This document shows positions 33,771 through 43,503 of a DNA stretch of 54,397 bases, in pieces. The notes below the pieces were generated by a model, which was given only the letters and a program-made list of their open reading frames with translations, ran no database searches and was not told where the DNA came from. Within the stretch, counting starts at the first letter, position 1, and each line of letters opens with the position of its first letter. A program made the translations under genes and the position numbers. This stretch comes from Sandaracinaceae bacterium (GTDB lineage: Bacteria > Myxococcota_A > Polyangia > Polyangiales > JAFGIB01): contig JADGRF010000155.1 in assembly GCA_017881055.1 (NCBI GenBank), positions 1 through 54,397 on the forward strand. The letters run 5' to 3'.

Positions 33771-36666
33771 CCGGCGGCGCCTTCGTCAGGTCCGCCATCT
33801 GCGCGTAGAAGCAGAAGTAGCGCTTCGTGACGTTACGCGCAGACACCACGAACGTGACCGGCACCGTGCGGCCGGGGATGCCGGGCGGCACCGGCGCCTT
33901 GAACCAGTGCATCTTGTTGTCGGAAACGGTCGAGCCTTCGTAGGCATCTTTGCCGTCGATCAAGATCTTGAAGTCCACCGGCCTGGTCAGGCGCATCAAG
34001 CGACCGGCTCGCTCGACGCCGTAGTAGCCCACGATCGCGTCGCCAGCGGGCACGGCGTCGTAGTCGATCACGAGGAACGCGCTCTCCTCGGGGCGCGCGC
34101 GGATGCAGCGCACCATGCGGTACTCTTCGATTTCGGAAGGCGTCGAAGCAACGTACTTCTCGTTGTCGAGCTGGTTGTCTTCGCCGCGACAGATGAACCG
34201 GTCACCGAAACGCTTGCAGCGGCGATCGATCGAGCCCGAGTCGATGTGCGCGCGCGCGCTCGCCAGCTCTTCCAGAAAATCGAAGCGCACGCGCTTGACG
34301 ACGGCGCCGTCCAGCTCCTCCAGCACCAGCTTCGGTGTCCACTCGGCGAGCGCGATCATGCCGCCGAACAACCCAGTGAGCCCGAACGCGCAGGCCACGA
34401 TGCGCAGCGACGCGAACCTCGGAGACGACAGCCGCCCGAGCCGCTCGGTGGTCGCGTCGAAGCCGCGCCGCAGCCACGCGAACGCACCGAACGCACCGCC
34501 CAAGCGATCGGCGAGCATGAGCAGCACAGCGAGCAGGAGGCCGAGCAACGACAACGGCAACGATGCCTTGTCGAGCGCGCTCGGCTCGAACACGAAGCGG
34601 TACGTGCCCGGGTGCAGGTGCACGGTCATGAAACCCGTGCTGGTCGGCGCTTCTTTCAGCGCAGTGGTCCAGAGCGCGGTGGGCTTACCGTCGAGGTACG
34701 CATGCCAGCGCGGAAAATACGACACATTGAGACGAAGATGTCCGGACGCGCCGGGCGCAGCGCGCAGCACGATTTCGTCGTCGGCAAAGCGTTGCAGCTT
34801 CACGTCCCCCTTGCCCTGCGTGATCACGAAGGGCTGCGGATTCCAGTGCTTGAAGCGGTACACGCGATACACGCCGAACGACACGAGCTGCTCGTAGTCT
34901 TCGGCAGGCATCGGCTTCTTCGCGACCGTGAAGCGGACGTTCACGGCCTCCATCACGGCGGAGTCTTCGAGGTTCACCTTGTAGATGAAGTTCTCGGCCG
35001 GCGTGAAACCGCGCTTGTACACGGGCACATCCAGCACGGTCGCGAGGTCCATCAGGTCATGGTTGTGACCCGTGTTGACGCACAGGCGGTAGAAGCCGTC
35101 GCCGTGAGGGAGGTTCTTCTTGAGCCACTCGACTAGGCGCGTGCGGTCCTGATCATCGGCGCGATCGGTCTCGGTCTCGAGCACCTTGTTCACGTTGGAC
35201 GTGAAGAACGATTGGCAGGCAGGCACGGCGATCGGCAGCGTCAGGTAGCCGACCACGATGCTTAGCACCACGTCGCGCAGGTACGGTACGCGGCCGGGCG
35301 CTTCGGGCTCTTCGCCGTCAGCTGCACCACTGGAAATCACCAGCAAGCGCGCCTTCTTCAGCAGTGCAACGACCATGTAGCCGGCCATGGCAAACCAGAA
35401 GGGCTTCGCCATGGTGGACATACGCAGCCACTGGATCTTCGTGAACGCGCTGCTGATGTTCGCGAGGTGCAGCTCGTCGATGAACGTGCTGTTCGAGACC
35501 GCGGGCATGACCAATGCCATGAACGCGGTGAACATGAGCACGTAGCTGCGCGAGCGCAGCATGATCACGGCAGCCGGCAGAGCGAGCGCCAGCACGTAGC
35601 CGAGCGTCCCGGGGAACGAGCTGAGCGTGATCAGCCCTTTGCCCAGCTCGTACGTCGTGTCCCACCACACGCCCATCGGCGTGGTCTGGTTGCGCGCCGA
35701 CAAAAACGGCAGGAGCGATGCGGCCGCGACCAGGGCAGACAGCACGTACGCGGTCAGCAGCCGGAAGGTGCCCGCGGCGGTCTGCACCTCGCGCACGAAG
35801 AAGCTGGCGAGCAGTGCGGCGACGAGCAAAAGGCCGAGGTAGATCAGCTCGATCGGGTGCGTGATAATCGACGCGCCCATCAAGATCCCGAACCAGGCGA
35901 GATCGCGCAGACGACGGCCCTCGTAGATTGCGGGCAAGCGCACGGTGGCGAGCAGCGCGAGCGTGAGCGAGAGCTGCTGCGGCCACACGCCGTAGACCAC
36001 GCTGTACGTCCAGCCGCCGAAGCGGAACGCAGACATGTCCGTGATCATGAGCATGCCGGTGATCAGACCGACGTGCGGTCCGCCGACCACGCGACCGAAG
36101 CGATAGCCCGCATAGCCCGTGAGCACGTGGCACAGCCAGAACGCGACGCCGTAGGCCTCGTTCATCTGCAGAAAGCCGAGCGCCAGGAAGTGCACCAGGT
36201 TGACGAAGAGATCGGTGCCGATCGGGTACAGGTAGTCCACCGGGTAGCCGGCGAACCAACGGTGGCTCCAGCCGTACAAACGTCCGTGCGGGAGGAAGTG
36301 CTCGTGCAGCTGCCACGCCTTGAAGAAGTGCACGGTGTGGTCGTGGCTGGTCGGTCGCGCTCCTGTGAGCACATCGCGCATCATCAGCGTGGCCACGGCG
36401 ACGATGCTGCCGACGTAGAGCAGATCGAGCAGCAGCGTGGCTGGTACGAAGTCGACGCCGAGCCAGCGGCGCGGCACGGACAGGCGCGCGTGCGCCGCAC
36501 GGAACAGCTCGCGGTAGGCGTGCCAGAGCGTGAACGACGCACCGAGCAAGAACGACGCACCGAGCCACCACGAGGGTGTGCCGCGCGTGAGCAGCACCGC
36601 GCCGCTCACGATCAAGAACAGCGCAAGCGCCGTGGGCGTACGACGCCCGGCGAGCAGAGCGGTCAT
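33718..36666 (-). CDS. Very large polytopic membrane protein, GT-C-like
   Basis: A 982-residue protein starting at ATG 36666, overlapping the sulfatase stop by four bases, so the two are coupled. About 13 membrane helices occupy the first 560 residues. Their extracytoplasmic loop YGWSHRWFAGYPVDYLYPIGTDLFVNLVH carries the D-Y-x-Y pattern of the PTPS-related GT-C group. A soluble region (NLPHGDGFYRLCVNTGHNHDL..., YFPRWHAYLDGKPTALW) follows, then two more helices and a beta-rich C-terminal domain with an acidic tail (QQEEEEDSQ). YLDGKPT looks like the sugar-binding ends of YfhO-type proteins. I infer an envelope glycosyltransferase; substrate unknown. Confidence 0.72.
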   Translation of the reverse strand: MTALLAGRRTPTALALFLIVSGAVLLTRGTPSWWLGASFLLGASFTLWHAYRELFRAAHARLSVPRRWLGVDFVPATLLLDLLYVGSIVAVATLMMRDVLTGARPTSHDHTVHFFKAWQLHEHFLPHGRLYGWSHRWFAGYPVDYLYPIGTDLFVNLVHFLALGFLQMNEAYGVAFWLCHVLTGYAGYRFGRVVGGPHVGLITGMLMITDMSAFRFGGWTYSVVYGVWPQQLSLTLALLATVRLPAIYEGRRLRDLAWFGILMGASIITHPIELIYLGLLLVAALLASFFVREVQTAAGTFRLLTAYVLSALVAAASLLPFLSARNQTTPMGVWWDTTYELGKGLITLSSFPGTLGYVLALALPAAVIMLRSRSYVLMFTAFMALVMPAVSNSTFIDELHLANISSAFTKIQWLRMSTMAKPFWFAMAGYMVVALLKKARLLVISSGAADGEEPEAPGRVPYLRDVVLSIVVGYLTLPIAVPACQSFFTSNVNKVLETETDRADDQDRTRLVEWLKKNLPHGDGFYRLCVNTGHNHDLMDLATVLDVPVYKRGFTPAENFIYKVNLEDSAVMEAVNVRFTVAKKPMPAEDYEQLVSFGVYRVYRFKHWNPQPFVITQGKGDVKLQRFADDEIVLRAAPGASGHLRLNVSYFPRWHAYLDGKPTALWTTALKEAPTSTGFMTVHLHPGTYRFVFEPSALDKASLPLSLLGLLLAVLLMLADRLGGAFGAFAWLRRGFDATTERLGRLSSPRFASLRIVACAFGLTGLFGGMIALAEWTPKLVLEELDGAVVKRVRFDFLEELASARAHIDSGSIDRRCKRFGDRFICRGEDNQLDNEKYVASTPSEIEEYRMVRCIRARPEESAFLVIDYDAVPAGDAIVGYYGVERAGRLMRLTRPVDFKILIDGKDAYEGSTVSDNKMHWFKAPVPPGIPGRTVPVTFVVSARNVTKRYFCFYAQMADLTKAPPVKKKVAQSQQEEEEDSQ

Positions 36667-39077
36667 GGCTCGTCGCTCGGCGCGTGTACGGGAGCGGCGG
36701 GCGCTGGCGCAGCCGCATGCACCGCAGCGATGGCAGCTGCAACCGGCGGACGCGCGACGGGAGTTGGTGGCGCAGCCGGCTTCGGCGCGTCGCGGCGCGT
36801 GACGTACGTGAACAGCAGTAGCTCCTGGCGCAGCTGGCGCAGCGTGTCTTCGTAGGCTGGATCGAGCGAGAGGTCGTGCTTCTCGAAGTAGTCGTTTCGC
36901 CAGTCGTACAGCTCGAAGAAGCCGCCCTTGCGATCGTGAATCAGGTTGAAGCGCTCGGTGCGCAGGCTGCAGCGCTCGAGCGGCTCCTCCAGCTTCCACA
37001 GGCGCTCCTGGAGGAACATCTCGTGAAACAGCACCTGCGGGCGCGAGCGCTTGCCGTCGAGCAGCTCAGGCACCAGGCTGTCGCCTTCGAAGGGAAACGG
37101 CCCCTTCAGACGCAAGAGGTTCACGAGCGTGGGCGTGACATCCATGGTGGAGGCGAGGCCTTCGACCGCGTGGGGCGCGAGAAACGGCGCGTGCACGATC
37201 AGCGGCACGTGCAGCACCGCCGTGGATAGATCGTAGCCGTAGTTGAAGGTCTCGTGACGCGGCGCATCGAAAGCGATGCCGTGGTCACCGGTGATCACGA
37301 TCAGCGCTTCGCCGTGCGTGGTTTCGTCGATCTTCGCGAGCAGCTTGCCGACCTCACGGTCCACGAACGTCAGCTCGGCGTCGTAGAGATCGCGGTGCGT
37401 GGTGCCGTAGACGGGCACGCCTTCGGGCTGCGTGTGCGGCGAGTGCGCGTCGTAATAGTGCACCCACATGAAGAGCGGCTGCGTGCGCTCGCGCGTGAGC
37501 TCGGCCACGGCCGCTTCGGTCACGCGCGGGCCGTCGTGCGGCAAGGTCGGTTGATCGCTGAACGGGCTCTCGACCGTGCGCACGAAGCCGTTGGTGAGTC
37601 CGACCCAGTGCGAACGACTGAAGTACGAGTCTGACATCACGGCGACCGTGTCGTAGCCCGCGTTGCGCATGGCCTTCGCGAGCATCACCTCGGACGAGTC
37701 GATCGGATACGGGTGCTTGCCCGTGAGCTTGGTCTTGATCTGGCTGTCCCAGCGCGAGCTGAAGATCGCGGGGAACGACAGGCGGGTGGACGGGCCCTGC
37801 GAGAAGCAGTGCTTGAACAGCACGGACCGCTTCGCGAACGCGTCGAGGTTCGGGGTGAGCGCGCGCTTCTCGCCGAACGCCTGCATGTGCGAGGCCGCGA
37901 ACGCGTCGATCGTGAGCAGCACGATGGTCGGGCGCTTGGGCACGTCCGCGCGCACCGGGTAGTCGTACGCGCCGAGCCGAGGCAACGTCTTCGCATCGAG
38001 ATCGCGGCCGTCGCAGTCTTCGTCGATCTGGTTGTTCGGGATGTCGATCGCGCCCGGGTTGCGTGATGGATCGAGCGGGGCGCAGTCACCGCCGCCGAGG
38101 ATCGGCAAGTAGCCGTCGTGATCGGTGTCGAGCAGGCTCATCAGCGCAGCGTGGCCGATCCGACCGCTGAGCAAGCCCTGCTCGGCGATCCGGCGCGCGA
38201 ACATCTGCTGCGGCGTGAGCGAAAAGCCTGCCACCGCGGCGACCAGCGTGAGCATCAAGCCGACGGCGCGCACGGCGTTGCTCAGCACGACCGGTGCGTG
38301 ACTACGCAGCCCGCCGAGCAGCAGCGCAAACAGCGCCGCCGCCATCAGCTGCAGGAGATCGTGCCAGGGCAAGAACGACAGCGGCTCGCGATACAGCGCG
38401 ACGAAACCTGCGCCGATAAGCACGCCCGAGGCGACCAGCCAGCGTGCATGCTGCAGCGGTCCAGCGAACAGGCGCGGACCAAGCACCGGAATGCGTGATA
38501 GGCCGAGCGCCAGCCAACTACCGAGGCTCGCGAACGCCGGAAACAGCACCAGCACGACCACCGACAGCACCAAGTGCAGCGCCAGCAGCGCGAGCGCCGC
38601 GAACTCGGGGCGCGCCATGCCGAGGATCAAGCGCTGGCCGAGGAAGAACGAGCCGAGCGCGTACACGCCCAGCAGCGGCGGCACGGCCAAGAGCGCACCG
38701 GAGCGCAACAGCAGCTCATCCGGCGTGCCCTCTTCAAGGAAGGCGAGGGCGCGTGCGAAGCGCGAGGGCAAGCGGCGCGGTGCCGCGGGCGTAGCAGCGA
38801 GCCAAGCCACACCGGCAAGCAGCATCCCAACCAGCGCGCATACGCCGAGCATGAAGAACAGGCCCGCGAGTAGACCCGTGAGCGTGGCCTGCAGGTGCGT
38901 CGGCTTACCTAGAAACAGCAAGACGGCGTCGATCAACCACAGCGCGAAGCCGAAGCGCACGGGGAATCCGAACGCAGACAGCACGACCGACGTCCGCGCG
39001 CCAGAACGCCCGGGGCGCGGCACTCGCGCGGCGGGGCTCGGGGCGACGTTCTTCCATTCGTCCTCGCCGGGCGGCAT
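36663..39077 (-). CDS. Membrane-anchored sulfatase/phosphotransferase-fold enzyme with MopE motif
   Basis: An 804-residue inner-membrane enzyme. Residues 30-290 hold about seven helices. DTDHDGYLPILGGGDCAPLD...IDEDCDG (317-357) is a MopE-type metal-binding motif. From 383 comes an alkaline-phosphatase-superfamily domain with metal ligand Asp391 (LLTIDAF), a likely nucleophile Ser430 or Thr431 in GPSTRLSFPA, YYDAHSPH, and ITGDHGIAF. The layout recalls LtaS and phosphoethanolamine transferases, which use Thr; the CxPxR motif of true sulfatases is absent. A Pro/Ala tail follows. It is coupled to the large membrane protein downstream, so it may modify the glycan made there. Confidence 0.82.
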   Translation of the reverse strand: MPPGEDEWKNVAPSPAARVPRPGRSGARTSVVLSAFGFPVRFGFALWLIDAVLLFLGKPTHLQATLTGLLAGLFFMLGVCALVGMLLAGVAWLAATPAAPRRLPSRFARALAFLEEGTPDELLLRSGALLAVPPLLGVYALGSFFLGQRLILGMARPEFAALALLALHLVLSVVVLVLFPAFASLGSWLALGLSRIPVLGPRLFAGPLQHARWLVASGVLIGAGFVALYREPLSFLPWHDLLQLMAAALFALLLGGLRSHAPVVLSNAVRAVGLMLTLVAAVAGFSLTPQQMFARRIAEQGLLSGRIGHAALMSLLDTDHDGYLPILGGGDCAPLDPSRNPGAIDIPNNQIDEDCDGRDLDAKTLPRLGAYDYPVRADVPKRPTIVLLTIDAFAASHMQAFGEKRALTPNLDAFAKRSVLFKHCFSQGPSTRLSFPAIFSSRWDSQIKTKLTGKHPYPIDSSEVMLAKAMRNAGYDTVAVMSDSYFSRSHWVGLTNGFVRTVESPFSDQPTLPHDGPRVTEAAVAELTRERTQPLFMWVHYYDAHSPHTQPEGVPVYGTTHRDLYDAELTFVDREVGKLLAKIDETTHGEALIVITGDHGIAFDAPRHETFNYGYDLSTAVLHVPLIVHAPFLAPHAVEGLASTMDVTPTLVNLLRLKGPFPFEGDSLVPELLDGKRSRPQVLFHEMFLQERLWKLEEPLERCSLRTERFNLIHDRKGGFFELYDWRNDYFEKHDLSLDPAYEDTLRQLRQELLLFTYVTRRDAPKPAAPPTPVARPPVAAAIAAVHAAAPAPAAPVHAPSDEP

Positions 39078-39201
39078 TGCGGGGCGCAGTATAGCGACTT
39101 TTCACGACCTGGTACCGAAGCCAAGGTCGACCGGCGCAAGTCTCGGTGTAGTATGCGCCGCAGTCGGCAGGGGGCGGGTGGCCGCCCGCGCAGGAAGAAC
39201 A

Positions 39202-41850
39202 GTGAGTCGAGCAGTGCCAGAGGCTTTTCGCGACGGCGGTTTCCGCGCAGCGCCCGTGGCGCGCGTGATTGATGACGTGGCACGCGCGTGCTCGTTTCCG
39301 AGGCTTTTCGGTGCGCTCGTGGCGCTCGTGGCGCTCGTGGCGTTCGCGCTGCTGGCGGTTTCACTCGCCCCGTCGCTGGCAAGCGCTCAGGTTCCCGCGC
39401 CGCCGCCGGCGGAAGCCGGCACGATCAAACCCAACGTTGCCGCAGAAGCCGGCGCCACGGGGTCCACGGTTGCCGACCTCGCGCCCTGCCCAACGGCTGC
39501 GAACCTGATCACGAGCAGCACCCTGACGGCCAACGGCGTCAGCAGCGGCTTTCAGCCGCACGTCAAGGACGGCCGGCTCGCGGTGGAAGGCGTGGCTTGG
39601 AACTCGCCCGACGGCATCGTGCTCGCCAACACGCACTCGCACCTGGTCTTCGATTTCGGTGCGCCGCGCGAGCTGCGCGCACTCGTGCTGCAGGGCGACA
39701 ACAACGACCAGTACACGATCGAAGGCTCGCTCGATGGCGTGTTGTACCAATCAGTCTGGATCGCGCCGGTCGCCGACTGGGGCCAAGGCCTGCGCACGCG
39801 CAGCTTTGCGCTGCCGAAGCCGGCGACCGCGCGTTACCTGCGCGTCACGCCGCGCGGCGGCGACAGCTACTACTCGGTCTCCGAGGTGCAGGCCTTCTGC
39901 AAGCTCTCGAAGGCATTCCCGCCCGCGCTGATCTTGCCACCGAAGAAGTACGGCTGGGACGCGATCGACAACGACGGCATGGTCGCGATCAAGGGCTGGC
40001 TCGCGCTCGTGGCGACGCTGTTGCTCGCGTGCGCGTGGTTTGCACCGCTGCGCGAGGCGCGCTTGCGCAGCGCGATCGTGCAAGTCGTGATCGCGGGCGC
40101 TGTCGTGCTCATCGCTCTGGCCAGCCTCGCGCTCGGCTACATCGCGCTGAAGACGCCCGCCACTCTTCCGTTCGCGACGCAGCGCGGCAGCTATCCTGCG
40201 TGGTTCTACACCGCAGGCATCTTCATGCTCTGCGGGCTGGCGCTGATCGCACTGTTCGTGCGGTCTGGGCGCGCCGAAGGCGGCGCCGTACGCGGTGGTG
40301 GCCCGCGCCTGTTCGACTCCGTGCTCGCGATCGTCGGCATCTTGTCGATGGTCGCGTGGTGGAACTTCGGCCACTACCACTTCGACCACTACATTCACAT
40401 CTGGGAGCACTACCACTACATCGTCGGCGCCAAGTACGGCCCCGAGCTGCGCTACGCACACTTGTACCAGTGCACGGGAACGGCCGACGTCCAAGATGGC
40501 CTCACCTCCAAGGTCAAGGCGCGCAAGATGCGGCGCATCGAGAGCGACAACGAGCTCGGCACGACCGCGGCGATCCTCAAGGATCCGAACATCTGCCTGT
40601 CGCACTTCACGCCCGCGCGCTGGCAGCAGTTCAAGACGGACATCCGGTTTTTCCGCGGGCGCTTCTCGCAGGATCGCTGGGATGAATCGCAGCAGGATCA
40701 CGGCTACAACGGCACGCCGGTCTGGGCGATCGCGGCGCGCTACCTCGCGGATCGAGCCAAGCTCACGTCGTGGGACACGATCGTCAAGCTGGGTCTGATC
40801 GACTCCGGGTATCTGGTGGCCATGTGGCTGGCCGTGCTCTGGGCGTTCGGTTGGCGCTCGACCGCCGTCGCACTCGTGTACTGGGGTTGCAACTTCCCCG
40901 CGCGCTTCTACTGGAACGGCGGCTCGTTCCTTCGCTACGATTGGATTCTCTGGCTCGTCGTCGGCATCTGCTTTCTGCGTAAGAAGAGAATGTTCCTGGG
41001 CGGCGCAGCGCTCACCTACGGCGCGCTGCTTCGCATCTTCCCCGGCTTCGTCGTAGCCACGATCATTCTGAAGGCGCTGCATGCGATGTACCGCGAGCGC
41101 CGCATCTTCTTGTCGCGCTCGCACATGTTCTTCGCCGGCGGCTGCATCGCCGCGCTGCTCGTGTTGATCCCCGCCTCGAGCTGGGCCACCGGCGGCCTCG
41201 ATGCCTGGCCCGAGTTCGCCCAGAACAGCAAGAAGCACCTGTCGACCGCGCTCACCAACAACATGGGCCTGAAGACGTTGATGGGCTACGACTTCAGCAC
41301 ACGCGCGCGCCTCATGCGCAACGACAAGCGCGCGGACCCGTTCCAGGACTGGAAAGACGCCAAGCAACACTTCTACAAGACGCGCGCTCCGTTCTACTAC
41401 GCGCTGATCATCCTGTTCATGTTCATGCTGGCGCGCGCCGCCGACCGCGAAGAGGAAGAGTGGGCCGCAGCCTGCCTCGGTGTAGGCCTGATCGTGATCG
41501 CCGCCGAGCTCACCTGCTACTACTACGGCTTTCTGCTCACATACGGCCTGCTCTGGGAGCGACGCAAGCTGCCCGGCGTGCTGGCCTCCGCGCTGGCCGC
41601 GTTCACCTGCTTCATCTACGCGCAGCTCGACTGGAACGACGAGCACTTCGCGGCCATGAGCCTCGCCACCGTGGTCGTCGTGGTGGCCGTGACCGCACAG
41701 GCCGCGTTCGGCAAGCGTGTCGCGCCCAGCGAGGCAAGCACTGCAGCTGACAACACCCAGCTGCCCGCCGCGCACGATGCCTTCGGCCCGGCGTCCGCGT
41801 CAGCGCCGCTCGCGCCGCTCGCGCCGCCCTCGCCGCTCGACCCGAGCTGA
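39202..41850 (+). CDS. Discoidin-domain polytopic membrane protein
   Basis: An 882-residue protein starting at GTG 39202 after AGGAAG. A signal/anchor helix (LFGALVALVALVAFALLAVSLAPSLASA) is followed by an F5/8 type C domain at about 90-240 (NGVSSGFQPHVKDGRLAVEGVAWNSPDG..., YYSVSEVQAFCK). About ten helices then include the His-rich loop FGHYHFDHYIHIWEHYHYIVGAKYGPEL, a candidate metal- or sugar-binding site. The second block resembles GT-C mannosyltransferases (NFPARFYWNGGSFLRYDWILWL). It is the second discoidin-bearing membrane protein in this block. I infer envelope glycan binding or transfer. Confidence 0.72.
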   Translation: MSRAVPEAFRDGGFRAAPVARVIDDVARACSFPRLFGALVALVALVAFALLAVSLAPSLASAQVPAPPPAEAGTIKPNVAAEAGATGSTVADLAPCPTAANLITSSTLTANGVSSGFQPHVKDGRLAVEGVAWNSPDGIVLANTHSHLVFDFGAPRELRALVLQGDNNDQYTIEGSLDGVLYQSVWIAPVADWGQGLRTRSFALPKPATARYLRVTPRGGDSYYSVSEVQAFCKLSKAFPPALILPPKKYGWDAIDNDGMVAIKGWLALVATLLLACAWFAPLREARLRSAIVQVVIAGAVVLIALASLALGYIALKTPATLPFATQRGSYPAWFYTAGIFMLCGLALIALFVRSGRAEGGAVRGGGPRLFDSVLAIVGILSMVAWWNFGHYHFDHYIHIWEHYHYIVGAKYGPELRYAHLYQCTGTADVQDGLTSKVKARKMRRIESDNELGTTAAILKDPNICLSHFTPARWQQFKTDIRFFRGRFSQDRWDESQQDHGYNGTPVWAIAARYLADRAKLTSWDTIVKLGLIDSGYLVAMWLAVLWAFGWRSTAVALVYWGCNFPARFYWNGGSFLRYDWILWLVVGICFLRKKRMFLGGAALTYGALLRIFPGFVVATIILKALHAMYRERRIFLSRSHMFFAGGCIAALLVLIPASSWATGGLDAWPEFAQNSKKHLSTALTNNMGLKTLMGYDFSTRARLMRNDKRADPFQDWKDAKQHFYKTRAPFYYALIILFMFMLARAADREEEEWAAACLGVGLIVIAAELTCYYYGFLLTYGLLWERRKLPGVLASALAAFTCFIYAQLDWNDEHFAAMSLATVVVVVAVTAQAAFGKRVAPSEASTAADNTQLPAAHDAFGPASASAPLAPLAPPSPLDPS

Positions 41851-41876
41851 AGACCGCGTGCCGCCATGACGGAATC

Positions 41877-43166
41877 ATGACGGAATCCCCCGAACGCCGT
41901 CGCCAAGCCTTCGCTTGGGCGCTCTACGACTGGGGCAACTCCGCGTTCGCCACCACGGTCATGGCCGGCTTCTTCCCGCTCTTCTTCAAGAAGTATTGGA
42001 GCGCAGGTGCCGACGTGGTGCACAGCACCTGGTACTTGGGCCTGGCCAACTCGCTGGCGAGCTTGGTGGTCGCCGTGATCGCGCCCGTGCTCGGCGCCTA
42101 CGCCGACGAGAGCCACGGCAAGAAGAAGTGGCTCGTTGGCTTTGCCGCTCTCGGCTGCATCGCCACGTTCGCGCTAGCGCTGGTCGGTCAGGGCGGCTGG
42201 CCCAGCGCATCGATCTATTACGTACTAGCGAGCCTCGGTTTTTCCGGCAGCCTGGTGTTCTACGACGCGCTGCTCGTCAGCGTCGCGACACCGGCCGAGA
42301 GCGATCGCATTTCCTCGCTCGGCTACGGCCTCGGCTATCTCGGCGGCGGCATTCTGTTCGCGATCAACGTGCTCATGTACCTCCAGCCCGAGCTGTTCGG
42401 CCTGGCCGATGGCTCAGCCGGTGTGCGTGCGTCGTTCGCCACCGTCGCCGTGTGGTGGGCCGTATTCACGCTGCCGTTGATCTTTCGCGTGCACGAGCGC
42501 GGCGAAGGTGCGAGACCGCAGGCCGCCGGCTCTGCCCTCGGCCGCGCCATCAAGCAGACGCTCGTCACGCTGCGCCGCGTGCGTACCATGCGCACGGTCT
42601 CGCTCTTTCTGATCGCGTACTGGCTCTACATCGACGGCATCGACACCATTCAGCGCATGGCCGTGGACTACGGCATGTCGCTCGGCCTGCCGACCTCCAG
42701 CCTGATGACCGCGCTCTTGATCGTGAACCTGATCGGCTTTCCCACCACGCTCGCGTTCGCGAAGATGGCGTCGAAGATCGGCACCAAGCGTGCGATCGTG
42801 CTCGGTGTCGGCGTGTACGTGCTGATCACCGTGCTCGGCTACTCGATGCACACCACGCGCGACTTCTACGTGCTGGCCGTGCTCGTGGGCCTGGTGCAAG
42901 GCGGCGTGCAAGCGCTCAGCCGCTCGCTGTACAGCCGGCTCATTCCAGCTGACGAATCCGGCGAGTTCTTCGGCTTCTACAACATGCTGGGACGCTTCTC
43001 GGCCGTGATCGGTCCCGTACTGATGGGCCTGGTCGGCCTCTTGACCGGCAGCCCGCGGCTCTCGATTCTCTCGATTGCGGTGCTGCTCTTGGCGGGCGGA
43101 GTGCTGTTGCTCTACGTCGACGAACCGGTGATCTCGCCCGAGCCCACGCCTGCCGACCCGAGCTGA
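41877..43166 (+). CDS. MFS transporter, UMF1/Atg22-like
   Basis: A 429-residue inner-membrane carrier with 12 helices. The N terminus AFAWALYDWGNSAFATTVMAGFFPLFFKKYW is the clear hallmark of the UMF1 family, relatives of yeast Atg22, which exports amino acids from the vacuole. VQGGVQALSRSLYSRLIPADESGEFFGFYN is the second family motif. Substrate is unknown. An 11-bp direct duplication (ATGACGGAATC twice, 41866-41887) provides two ATGs; only the second is in this frame. It follows the discoidin gene by 26 bp and may be co-transcribed. Confidence 0.9.
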   Translation: MTESPERRRQAFAWALYDWGNSAFATTVMAGFFPLFFKKYWSAGADVVHSTWYLGLANSLASLVVAVIAPVLGAYADESHGKKKWLVGFAALGCIATFALALVGQGGWPSASIYYVLASLGFSGSLVFYDALLVSVATPAESDRISSLGYGLGYLGGGILFAINVLMYLQPELFGLADGSAGVRASFATVAVWWAVFTLPLIFRVHERGEGARPQAAGSALGRAIKQTLVTLRRVRTMRTVSLFLIAYWLYIDGIDTIQRMAVDYGMSLGLPTSSLMTALLIVNLIGFPTTLAFAKMASKIGTKRAIVLGVGVYVLITVLGYSMHTTRDFYVLAVLVGLVQGGVQALSRSLYSRLIPADESGEFFGFYNMLGRFSAVIGPVLMGLVGLLTGSPRLSILSIAVLLLAGGVLLLYVDEPVISPEPTPADPS

Positions 43167-43503
43167 GTTCGTGGGCGCTACCCGCTAGTCGAGGGTATCC
43201 GGCTGCGGCCCTCGGACTTTCCCAGCAGCACGACCGTCTGCTGCACCGTTTCCGGTGCTGCCGCCTGGGGCCGCGCGCGCAGCGGCTTCGCGTTGCAGCA
43301 CCTTCCACTCGGGAGCACCGGCTGGCACAGAGTGGCACGCCCCGCCAATCGGTTTGGAGGACCACGGCGAGCCTACGCGTGCACGACGGCCGTCCCGCGC
43401 GGTCTTGCGACAGCCAAGCTCTTGGCGCGCGTGTTGCTTCATGCAACCACGGCCCAGCCGCATGTACGCAGCCGGCAATGTCGGGCAGCGCTTTGCTCAG
43501 GAG
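43167..43503. other. Intergenic region, no gene seen
   Basis: This 337-bp stretch precedes the first lipoprotein gene. It contains CGCGGTCTTGCGAC at about 43399-43412, which partly resembles the second half of the repeated element at 44084 and 45260 but with an extra base. I see no terminator, RNA gene or convincing ORF. Confidence 0.4.

Noticed and set aside
36530..36560. 18-bp direct repeat in the large membrane protein gene
   Set aside because: It encodes LGASFLLGASF within a membrane helix; likely slippage in low-complexity coding sequence.
39310..39345. Short direct repeats GCGCTCGTG
   Set aside because: They encode the LVALVALVA of a signal/anchor helix and need no other explanation.
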